The notes beneath the pieces were generated by a model. That model had not been told where the DNA came from, made no database searches, and saw nothing but the letters and a program-made list of their open reading frames with translations. The translations under genes and the position numbers were made by a program. From positions 1 through 11,647 of the forward strand of contig JABXGX010000246.1 of assembly GCA_016550405.1 (NCBI GenBank): DNA of 11,647 bases, in the 5' to 3' direction. Origin of the DNA: an archaeon (lineage in GTDB: Archaea > Asgardarchaeota > Hermodarchaeia > Hermodarchaeales > Hermodarchaeaceae). Within the stretch, counting starts at the first letter, position 1. Every line of letters starts with the position of its first letter. Of this stretch, positions 5,747 to 11,647 are shown piece by piece.

Positions 5747-6754
5747 ATGAATTATCTGACCCTGGCTCAACCTGAAGTTATAGAGTGGCTTCTTGACCCT
5801 ACTAATCCGAGTGTCCGTTTCTGGACTCTCCTCCTTCTCAAAGACAAAACACGAACCAGTGCTGAGGTTCAAGCTACTCAGAAAGCAATTCTGAATTCAC
5901 CGGTTGTAAAAGCAATTTTTGGTGCACAAACTCCAGAAGGTTATTGGGACCTTCCTCAGAACATTTACGCTCACAAATATACAGCCACAACCCACACCCT
6001 CCTCATTCTAGCGGAATTAGGTACTCCTCGGATACCCCCAATCGAAAAAGGCGTCGAACATCTCTTTCGATTCCAACTCAACTCTGGGCACTTCAACACA
6101 ACACTCCCAAAGACCTCACGTGGTTACGCAAGTACCATTTCCGACACTTGCTGTCTGGACGCCAACATTTTGTATTATCTTGCCCATTTCGACTATCTAG
6201 GTGATTCGCGAACTCAGAAAACTATTCAATTCCTCATCGATCATTTCAATCCGGAAGAAAGGGGCTGGAAATGCCGAGCCTACCCCATCAACCCAGACGC
6301 TGTCTTTCCTGCGTCTTGCTATATGGGGCTATGCAAAGTTCTCAAAGCCTTCTCTGTCTTTCCCGAGACTCATCGGTCTCCCAAGATAAAGAACATCATT
6401 GACCAGGTTGTTGAGGTCATTTTAGAAAACCAAATTCACAAATATCTTCGGGATTCCGATGGGAACCGCAAGGAAAAGGCGGGATGGAAGCGTTTTGGGT
6501 TTCCACTCTTTTACAACTCAGACATCCTTGATGTGCTAAGCACCCTAACCCGTCTCAATATAAGAGATCCTCGAGTCGAGGATGCGGTTAAGAGTATTGT
6601 TGACGCTCAGCAATCTGATGGGAAATGGTTACTCAAACATACCTTCAACGGAAAATTCTGGCAGGACATCGAACAAAAGGGAAAACCGTCAAAATGGATC
6701 ACACTTCGTGCCTTATTTGTTCTCAAGCATTTCGCAGGCACTCTGAAGGGCTAG
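5747..6754 (+). CDS. Alpha/alpha-toroid (terpenoid-cyclase-fold) protein, function unknown
   Basis: The 335-residue soluble protein is built of repeated helical pairs with QxxxGxW-like elements: TPEGYWDLP (62-70), FRFQLNSGHF (107-116) and DAQQSDGKWLL (286-296), as in squalene-hopene cyclase and prenyltransferase beta folds. Conserved features of the family it resembles include NPSVRFWTLLLL (20-31), GWKCR (173-177), CYMGLCKVLKA (191-201), GFPLFYNSDILDVL (251-264) and GKPSKWITLRAL (312-323). Cysteines 135, 136, 176, 191 and 196 could bind metal. Relatives are sometimes labelled 'NifH' in databases, but there is no P-loop, so that name is wrong here. There is no DxDD cyclase motif either, so cyclase activity is not supported. 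ATG 5747 has no Shine-Dalgarno. The gene sits between two purine-salvage genes on the same strand. Confidence 0.8.
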   Translation: MNYLTLAQPEVIEWLLDPTNPSVRFWTLLLLKDKTRTSAEVQATQKAILNSPVVKAIFGAQTPEGYWDLPQNIYAHKYTATTHTLLILAELGTPRIPPIEKGVEHLFRFQLNSGHFNTTLPKTSRGYASTISDTCCLDANILYYLAHFDYLGDSRTQKTIQFLIDHFNPEERGWKCRAYPINPDAVFPASCYMGLCKVLKAFSVFPETHRSPKIKNIIDQVVEVILENQIHKYLRDSDGNRKEKAGWKRFGFPLFYNSDILDVLSTLTRLNIRDPRVEDAVKSIVDAQQSDGKWLLKHTFNGKFWQDIEQKGKPSKWITLRALFVLKHFAGTLKG

Positions 6755-6773
6755 ACACTTTTATGGAAGTGTC
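6754..6773 (+). other. Perfect 7-bp intercistronic hairpin
   Basis: GACACTT (6754-6760) pairs perfectly with AAGTGTC (6767-6773) around a six-base loop, TTATGG. The stem begins at the last base of the toroid stop codon. No T-run follows, so it is not a usual terminator; mRNA processing or stability is possible. A smaller stem, GGTG-CCTG-CACC (6786-6797), follows just before the next ribosome site. Confidence 0.5.
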
Positions 6774-6798
6774 GCCTTGTGGGCAGGTGCCTGCACCC

Positions 6799-6804
6799 GA
6801 GGAG
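6799..6804 (+). promoter_or_regulatory. Ribosome binding site that fixes the phosphoribosyltransferase start
   Basis: GAGGAG lies 9 nt before the ATG at 6814. It favours this start over in-frame ATGs at 6625, 6694 and 6763. The first two would overlap the end of the toroid gene, and 6763 lies in the loop of the hairpin at 6754-6773. Confidence 0.65.
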
Positions 6805-6813
6805 CTGAACCTC

Positions 6814-7479
6814 ATGGTTGAACCAATAAAATGTCAATTCGTGGATTTCCAAGAAATCTATGATATGTCGAAGACCCTAGCCTTCAAAGTCACCGACTCA
6901 GGATACAAACCCGATCTTCTACTAGCTATCGCAAGGAGTGGATTTGTGCCTGGACGCCTCATCTCCGATTTTATGGGTAACTCTAATTTGTATGCTCTCA
7001 AAGTTGAACACTGGCTCGATACCACGGCTGAACATCAAGAAGATGCAACCATTCCCGTGAAATCACAACTACCTGTTAAGGGAAAACGAGTGCTCATCAT
7101 TGATGATATTGTGGACACCGGGCGATCAGCGGTCCAAACTCTCCACTATGTTAAAGACCTTGGCGCAAAAGAAGCGAAAACCGCAGTGATGCTCTACCTC
7201 ACTGTTTCTGAACATGAACCCGACTATTATTCCGTTAAACAAAGTGAGTGGGTGTGGTTCATTTGGTTCTGGAATCGCTTCGAAGATTTACGGAATCTGA
7301 CAATCAAGCTCTTCGACGGTGACAAGAACCGCACAATGAGTACTCGCGACATTCTTGCTGGGCTAAAGCAACACTTCACCCTTACTGTAGATCCAAAGGA
7401 ACTTGAGCAGGTCCTTCTTACGGCTGGTCGTATTGGGAAACTCAACATCGATGATTTAGATAATATTCGCATGGGCTAG
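6814..7479 (+). CDS. Purine-type phosphoribosyltransferase with C-terminal extension
   Basis: This 221-residue type I phosphoribosyltransferase joins a base to PRPP to make a nucleoside monophosphate. The PRPP loop VLIIDDIVDTGRSA is at 93-106, the PPi-loop region AIARSGFVPGR is at 38-48, and the conserved ALKVEHW is at 61-67. EWVWFIW (145-151) lines up with the purine-binding 'AWxxFPW' stretch of archaeal hypoxanthine/guanine-type enzymes, so a purine base is favoured, but the exact base cannot be read off. About 60 further residues (163-221) follow the catalytic fold, with the pattern of a small helical domain (MSTRDILAGLKQ, DPKELEQVLLTAGRIG). With mtnP upstream on the same strand, it could recapture adenine, or hypoxanthine after deamination. 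It converges on the DUF92 gene, with 87 bp between stops. Confidence 0.85.
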   Translation: MVEPIKCQFVDFQEIYDMSKTLAFKVTDSGYKPDLLLAIARSGFVPGRLISDFMGNSNLYALKVEHWLDTTAEHQEDATIPVKSQLPVKGKRVLIIDDIVDTGRSAVQTLHYVKDLGAKEAKTAVMLYLTVSEHEPDYYSVKQSEWVWFIWFWNRFEDLRNLTIKLFDGDKNRTMSTRDILAGLKQHFTLTVDPKELEQVLLTAGRIGKLNIDDLDNIRMG

Positions 7480-7497
7480 TGGTTCTCTTCAGATATC

Positions 7498-7503
7498 AAA
7501 AAA
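7498..7503 (-). terminator. T-run downstream of the DUF92 gene
   Basis: The minus strand carries six consecutive T (GCTTTTTTG), about 65 nt after the DUF92 stop. There is no convincing stem. Archaeal termination needs mainly a T-rich run, so this is a weak candidate. Confidence 0.3.
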
Positions 7504-7566
7504 GCACTTAGCAAAGTCCATTTCTAATCTTCTCAGGCACTCAAATCCAAGTTGCTCATGACTTAT

Positions 7567-8520
7567 CTAAGCAAAACCAATACCAAGTAGGACTAAAAAC
7601 AGTCCAATAGCGACGAACGCACCTACAAGGCAACTTACTAGGTTGACCATGTGGTTGTCGAGGAATCGGTTTCCACGAAGATGAGTCGATTTTTCTCCAC
7701 AATGCATTTTCTTCTCAGTCAACTTGCTACATACGTTACAAGTCCAGTGGCCTTGAAGAGTTGCACCCAATATGCTGTCAACTGTGCATCCAATAATACC
7801 CCCCACCATTGCCACTAGCACAAAGGTCACGGGAGCAATACCAGCTAGTTCCGGCATCATTGTGGTTCCGTAGAGATGTATCCAGAATGGTGCGGCAAGA
7901 AGTGCAGCTATTCCACCGATTAGCAAAGTGCCCAGCACGGTCGCTAGTTCTCCGGCAACCGAGATTCCTCCTGATGTTCCAGGTGCGACAACTTTTCTTG
8001 GATTCGTAATCAGTCGAGGTGGAAGGGGATTTAGTAACCCGATTTCGGTAGCCAAAGTATCTGCTGTTGCGGTGGCTACAGCACCTAAAAATGCAACAAA
8101 GGAGACAGCCATAATAAGAGACGCGGGTATCGTCATTTGACCAAATCCCACTTCGATTCGCCCATAGGCATCGACTTGACCAAATATCAGAATTGTTAGA
8201 ACACCAATTAAAACGATGCTAAGCGGTAGCCCTCCATTAGCAAGAACATGGGACCAATCACGGGCCCCACCTTTTTCTTGGGCTGCACCATGCTGGCGTT
8301 TAACCGTATACTTATAATGAGTGAATTGGGCTGTGACGATAAAGAAGATCAGCAGAATTAAAAACCAGGTCCATGAAGTCAGGAACCAAATGGCGATGCC
8401 TAGGAAAAACGCGGCAACGAGTCCAGACTTGGTGACGATTTTTCCCTTGAACGCAATAACCGCTAAGAAGCCCATAATGACCAGGGCAATTAGCACACTT
8501 AATGGATCCAGCAATACCAT
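7567..8520 (-). CDS. DUF92/VTE6-family polytopic membrane protein
   Basis: The 317-residue protein has about seven membrane helices and the hallmarks of the DUF92 (TMEM19/VTE6) family. These are RDWSHVLANGG (87-97), ATATADTLATEIG (149-161), PGTSGGIS (180-187), CTVDSILGATLQ (245-256), and a short cysteine/histidine knuckle Cys261-xx-Cys264 ... His273-Cys274 before LDNHMVN (287-293). The plant and cyanobacterial member VTE6 is a phytyl-phosphate kinase; the archaeal role is not established, though a lipid-phosphate substrate is plausible. The acidic residues in the TATADTxATE and VDS motifs are the likely catalytic or metal-binding sites. The ATG start has no Shine-Dalgarno, and an AT-rich element about 34 nt upstream suggests a nearly leaderless mRNA. 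It lies 190 bp downstream of the S9 peptidase, so it probably has its own promoter. Confidence 0.87.
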   Translation of the reverse strand: MVLLDPLSVLIALVIMGFLAVIAFKGKIVTKSGLVAAFFLGIAIWFLTSWTWFLILLIFFIVTAQFTHYKYTVKRQHGAAQEKGGARDWSHVLANGGLPLSIVLIGVLTILIFGQVDAYGRIEVGFGQMTIPASLIMAVSFVAFLGAVATATADTLATEIGLLNPLPPRLITNPRKVVAPGTSGGISVAGELATVLGTLLIGGIAALLAAPFWIHLYGTTMMPELAGIAPVTFVLVAMVGGIIGCTVDSILGATLQGHWTCNVCSKLTEKKMHCGEKSTHLRGNRFLDNHMVNLVSCLVGAFVAIGLFLVLLGIGFA

Positions 8521-8548
8521 GGGAAGTCAACTTATTCCGTTTTTCAGT

Positions 8549-8560
8549 GAATAATTACAA
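8549..8560 (-). promoter_or_regulatory. Possible TATA-like box for the DUF92 gene
   Basis: The minus strand reads TTGTAATTATTC here, centred about 34 nt before the ATG at 8520. With no Shine-Dalgarno at the gene, this position fits transcription starting a few bases before the ATG. It departs from the TATA consensus, so it is a weak call. Confidence 0.3.
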
Positions 8561-8584
8561 ACGGTTAGATACGCTAGGGAATAG

Positions 8585-8610
8585 ATTCCAAGGAATTCGG
8601 TTCTGAATTC
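8585..8610. repeat. Palindrome cluster in the DUF92 upstream spacer
   Basis: ATTCCAAGGAAT (8585-8596) is a perfect 5-2-5 inverted repeat. It overlaps the first of two GAATTC palindromes (8593-8598 and 8605-8610), which also form a 12-bp-spaced repeat. The cluster lies 25-60 bp upstream of the presumed TATA element of the DUF92 gene, a position suited to a regulator. It could be chance in AT-rich spacer. Confidence 0.35.
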
Positions 8611-8710
8611 GTGCTGGTATTGCCTTCCGTTATAAACCTTGTCGTTGCTTAACCAGAAATATCGTTAATTGTCGAATGACTTAAAGCGAATCGACACCCA
8701 CCACAGTGCC

Positions 8711-10714
8711 TTATTGCTTCATAAGATGCTTCCTGAAGAACGCCACAATGCTCTTGTACGCTTTAATCAGATTCGGAACTTTTCCAAATCCATGACCTTC
8801 ATCATCGAACACTATGTATTCAACTTCAACCCCCTGTTTTTCAAGCTGGCGAACTACATCGGCGGATTCAGCTTCAACAACTCGTGGGTCATTTCGCCCT
8901 TGAATGATGAGCATGGGCGCTTTGACTTTATAGAAGTGGGTCGCAGGTGAGCGTTCAGTTAAGAAGTCTTTATCCTTCTCTGGGTGTCCTAATGATTGAT
9001 GGAAGTAGGTTTGCCAGGTTTCGGGGAGACGTTCAAGGAAGCTAAAGAGGTTGTAGGGACCAAACATATCACAGGAGGCTTGCCAATATTCTGGATAGTT
9101 GGCTGACAACCACAATGTCATATAGCCACCGTAGCTACGACCAACAACGGCACGCCGAGTAGAATCAATACGTGGATCCGTTTCAAGGTGCTTTAATCCC
9201 TCGATGTGGTCTTTTGCATCATTTCCTCCCCAGTCGTGGTCAACCAATTTCATATAGGTTTGACCATACCCTGTGCTCCCTCTGACATTGGGGACAAACA
9301 CTGCAAATCCGTTCAGTGTGAAGTATTGGATGAGAGGCATGGAAAACCAAGTGAAGTCTGGGCGTTCTTGACTTTGGGGCCCCCCGTGCACATATAGAAT
9401 CAATGGATACGGTTTTGCGTAACCAAGTTCATGTGACGGTAGGTAAAGCCGGGCTGAAATCTGAAGGCCATCAAAGCTTTTGAAGCTGGCATCTTCTCCG
9501 GGTGCTAGGAATTTTTGGTCTATGCCAAGGATGCGTTCATTCGAGAGTTGAGACACTTCGTTGCTCTCTGGATTAATTAACACCAATTGTGAAGGAGACG
9601 TTGCCGTCGTGAATGCAGTGATGTACTCGATGCTCACCTTACCTTTCTCCTCTGTTATTGATTCATCGATACCCAATTCAACGCCGCCGTCTAACGGCGC
9701 TTTTCCAATTAGGACCTCCTTTAGATGAAATTGGGGCGGTGTCGTCGTCTCATCCAATAGCGCTTGATAGACCCAACTACATCCATCAATATTGAAACCT
9801 ATCAGGTACAATTGACCGTGAATCCGTCGAATCCAATTCAATTGGCCAATTCCTTTGTGCTGAATCCCATTCATTTTCACTGGATGAATAGTATCCGAAT
9901 TAGCTAATTCGAGGAACCCGATGCCTCCTTTATCGTCATGTAGGGTCGTTCTAAAGATAAGGGCAGAATCGTTTTGAATGAAGTGGCATCGTCCAAATCC
10001 TGTAAGCGGATACTCTTTTCCCTTTTCTCGGACTTCAATAGGTGTGCCATATAACAGAGAGCGTTCCTTATCGCCTTTCATCCAGATGAAGAGGACATCA
10101 TCGTTTGCTGTGTAGGTGTCACCGAGGAGAACTTTTTCATGCGTTGAGTTGTATCCCACGCAAAAGTTTCCATAAATGCTCGTGCCCAAGGAGTTCACTC
10201 CGAGTGTCTTAAGGTCAACTTTGATTGTTTCTTGGTTAGGAGTTTTCCGGTCATCGATGAGAAAATATGCCATGTTCATTTTAGGATCAAATTCAAGAAA
10301 TAGTAGTTGTTGCCCAGCGTATCGGTCGCCAAAAATCGGTTCGGGCACTCCCCCCGAAATTGGGATGAAACAGGGTTGATAGTTTTCATCACCATCCTTA
10401 TCCACCATTACGAGTATTTTATCAAGTGAGGGAACGACGCGAAAGTTATACCCCCCAAGAAGATGCGGGTTCTGGAGCGCAAGTCCACGCGGAAGGAGTG
10501 GCTCTGGAATACTGCCTTCCTTGTTCATCGCAAAGAGACTATACATGCCACTCATGTCGCTAATGAAATAAATCCGGTCATTGACCAGTTGTGGGGTTAG
10601 AATTCGGCGAGCTGATAACAACGATTCTAATGGGACTGTTTTCGGTTCCTTATCCAATGAAACCACCTCGACCCTCTCTCTGCCGGGGGTTTTTAGATGT
10701 GATTGTTGGAGCAC
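8711..10714 (-). CDS. S9-family (prolyl-oligopeptidase-type) serine peptidase
   Basis: The 667-residue protein has an N-terminal beta-propeller (about 35-400) and a C-terminal alpha/beta-hydrolase domain (about 410-665). The catalytic triad is visible: Ser527 in GRSYGGYM, Asp609 in GRNDPRV and His641 in DEGHGFG. HGGP (443-446) and NVRGSTGYG (476-484) are the usual oxyanion and family signatures. There is no signal peptide or membrane helix, so it is probably cytosolic and trims short peptides, with the propeller restricting substrate size; an acylaminoacyl-peptidase-like activity is equally possible. The start is uncertain: GTG 10714 has no Shine-Dalgarno, while a TTG at 10657 has GAGGTG 6 nt upstream. 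Homology such as SARRILTPQ (34-42) begins after both. The transporter gene ends 21 bp upstream on the same strand, so the two are probably one operon. Confidence 0.92.
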   Translation of the reverse strand: MLQQSHLKTPGRERVEVVSLDKEPKTVPLESLLSARRILTPQLVNDRIYFISDMSGMYSLFAMNKEGSIPEPLLPRGLALQNPHLLGGYNFRVVPSLDKILVMVDKDGDENYQPCFIPISGGVPEPIFGDRYAGQQLLFLEFDPKMNMAYFLIDDRKTPNQETIKVDLKTLGVNSLGTSIYGNFCVGYNSTHEKVLLGDTYTANDDVLFIWMKGDKERSLLYGTPIEVREKGKEYPLTGFGRCHFIQNDSALIFRTTLHDDKGGIGFLELANSDTIHPVKMNGIQHKGIGQLNWIRRIHGQLYLIGFNIDGCSWVYQALLDETTTPPQFHLKEVLIGKAPLDGGVELGIDESITEEKGKVSIEYITAFTTATSPSQLVLINPESNEVSQLSNERILGIDQKFLAPGEDASFKSFDGLQISARLYLPSHELGYAKPYPLILYVHGGPQSQERPDFTWFSMPLIQYFTLNGFAVFVPNVRGSTGYGQTYMKLVDHDWGGNDAKDHIEGLKHLETDPRIDSTRRAVVGRSYGGYMTLWLSANYPEYWQASCDMFGPYNLFSFLERLPETWQTYFHQSLGHPEKDKDFLTERSPATHFYKVKAPMLIIQGRNDPRVVEAESADVVRQLEKQGVEVEYIVFDDEGHGFGKVPNLIKAYKSIVAFFRKHLMKQ

Positions 10715-10735
10715 ATTCTAATTTAGGTGCTTTAG

Positions 10736-11647
10736 TTAAATGGGCTCAAGTGTAGCGCGTTCCCGGCGAAGGCTCACTTCTCGGGCAAGGAGAATTGTGG
10801 CGACAATCACCAACAGAGCTCCGATGAGTTGCCAGGGTGTGGGTGGAATCCGAAAAACAATTGCATACAAGGCAAAGGTTACTAGCGGTGCAGGGGCTAT
10901 TAGAGCAGTAGCTTTTCCCAGATTTATCCGTCGAATTCCTTCATACCATAGACCGTGTGCCAAAAGGATAATCACGCCTTCAACAACGATTATAATGAAG
11001 ACGAATGGCAGATTTGCCAAATAGAAAATTGGTGAAGAGAGTAGCGGAAATAACATCGCGCATATTGCTAGGATTAATAGTAGCGATCCTCCAATGAGGT
11101 TTCGGTATGCTACTGCAGTCCAGGAAGAAATCCGTTTTAGCGCTGGTTTAGCGAAGGTATGACCTGCTGCCCACGCCATAGGGGTGATTAGGAGGAGAAT
11201 ATCACCGACTCCTAAAATCGTCATCTGGCTAGTAACCACTACCAATAACACGCCTAACACCATTAGCATCATCCACGCTAGTTGGCGCCGAGAGATTGTC
11301 TCATTTAAAAAGAAATAGCTAAAGGCTAACGCGAAGACGAGTTCTGATCTAAGAATAATTGCGGCATTGTTTGAGCTTGTTAACTGCAACCCGATGAAAA
11401 GGCATGTAAATGCTAAAAACGTACCCAGGACTCCTGCCATAATGACTCGTCGTAAATCCTCTCGCGATATAGCACGACTAATCGGTGGGGTAGATCGCCT
11501 CGCAAATAGAAGAGCGATAAAACCAGCAATGAGAGCCGCAATGGCTGCAAACACAAGTGGGGCAACCAACAGTCCTCCCACTTCAACTACCACTGGATGG
11601 ACTCCGTACACAATAAGACCGATGAGAATGAAAATGGTTCCCAAATG
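10736..11647 (-). CDS. EamA/DMT-superfamily transporter (5' end cut by window)
   Basis: At least 302 residues form about ten membrane helices in two EamA halves (about 1-137 and 145-288). Typical elements are LTSSNNAAIILRSELVFALA and FFLNETISRRQLAW in the first half, and GLWYEGIRRINLGKATALIA with PTPWQLIGALLVI in the second. Members export or import small metabolites such as amino acids, nucleotide sugars or amines; the substrate cannot be predicted. The frame remains open to the right edge. A TTG at 11644 could serve as a start, but the true start may lie just outside. The C-terminal tail (REVSLRRERATLEPI) is polar and cytoplasmic. It is followed after 21 bp by the S9 peptidase, suggesting a joint role, for example in peptide or amino-acid turnover. 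Confidence 0.88.
   Translation of the reverse strand, partial: HLGTIFILIGLIVYGVHPVVVEVGGLLVAPLVFAAIAALIAGFIALLFARRSTPPISRAISREDLRRVIMAGVLGTFLAFTCLFIGLQLTSSNNAAIILRSELVFALAFSYFFLNETISRRQLAWMMLMVLGVLLVVVTSQMTILGVGDILLLITPMAWAAGHTFAKPALKRISSWTAVAYRNLIGGSLLLILAICAMLFPLLSSPIFYLANLPFVFIIIVVEGVIILLAHGLWYEGIRRINLGKATALIAPAPLVTFALYAIVFRIPPTPWQLIGALLVIVATILLAREVSLRRERATLEPI

Noticed and set aside
5747..6754. Nitrogenase iron protein (NifH) label for the toroid gene
   Set aside because: There is no P-loop and no NifH motif; the label is a propagated database error for this family.
6625..6813. Longer N-terminus for the phosphoribosyltransferase
   Set aside because: It would overlap the end of the toroid gene in another frame, while GAGGAG before ATG 6814 and the usual family N-terminus support the shorter form.
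7516..7530. Shared GTCCATTTCT at 5701 and 7516 as a repeat element
   Set aside because: Ten matching bases in pyrimidine-rich spacers without extension is compatible with chance.
8670..8696. TGTCGA/TCGACA inverted repeat after the S9 peptidase gene as a terminator
   Set aside because: The stem is 6 bp with a 15-nt loop and no T-run on the minus strand.

Overview
The window looks like a piece of an archaeal chromosome, most likely from an uncultured lineage (Asgard or a Bathyarchaeia-like group are my best guesses). The reasons are an archaeal-type ADP-ribose NUDIX hydrolase, an archaeal/eukaryotic-type methylthioadenosine phosphorylase with a C-terminal CxC tail, an archaeal-type purine phosphoribosyltransferase, a membrane-anchored winged-helix protein, and TATA-like elements upstream of several genes. 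There is no rRNA, tRNA or ribosomal protein, so the lineage is inference. Base composition is mid-range and even, with short intergenic gaps. I see no CRISPR array, insertion sequence, integrase or tRNA.

Left part (1-3920): a probable gene start runs off the left edge on the minus strand, preceded by a TATA-like box and a hairpin that overlaps its Shine-Dalgarno. Next is a minus-strand NUDIX hydrolase, divergent from a plus-strand two-helix membrane protein with a cytosolic zinc ribbon. Three minus-strand genes follow, transcribed leftward: a winged-helix protein with two membrane helices, a small two-helix membrane protein, and a short alanyl-tRNA synthetase. The synthetase is the most unusual gene here. 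It lacks both the beta-barrel before the editing domain and the C-Ala domain, and it reads like the compact enzyme of Patescibacteria/CPR bacteria, which suggests transfer.

Middle (3921-7479): a promoter-bearing divergent region leads into plus-strand genes. These are an isoprenylcysteine-methyltransferase-like membrane methyltransferase, MTA phosphorylase, an alpha/alpha-toroid (terpene-cyclase-fold) protein of unknown role, and a purine phosphoribosyltransferase. MTA phosphorylase releases a purine base and the phosphoribosyltransferase class recaptures purine bases, so these two probably serve purine salvage. The toroid protein lies between them, and perfect 7-bp hairpins follow the stop codons of MTA phosphorylase and of the toroid gene.

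Right part (7480-11647): three minus-strand genes. An EamA/DMT-type transporter (cut at the right edge) and an S9 prolyl-oligopeptidase-family peptidase are 21 bp apart and probably co-transcribed. A DUF92/VTE6-type polytopic membrane protein follows after a 190-bp spacer that holds a small cluster of palindromes.
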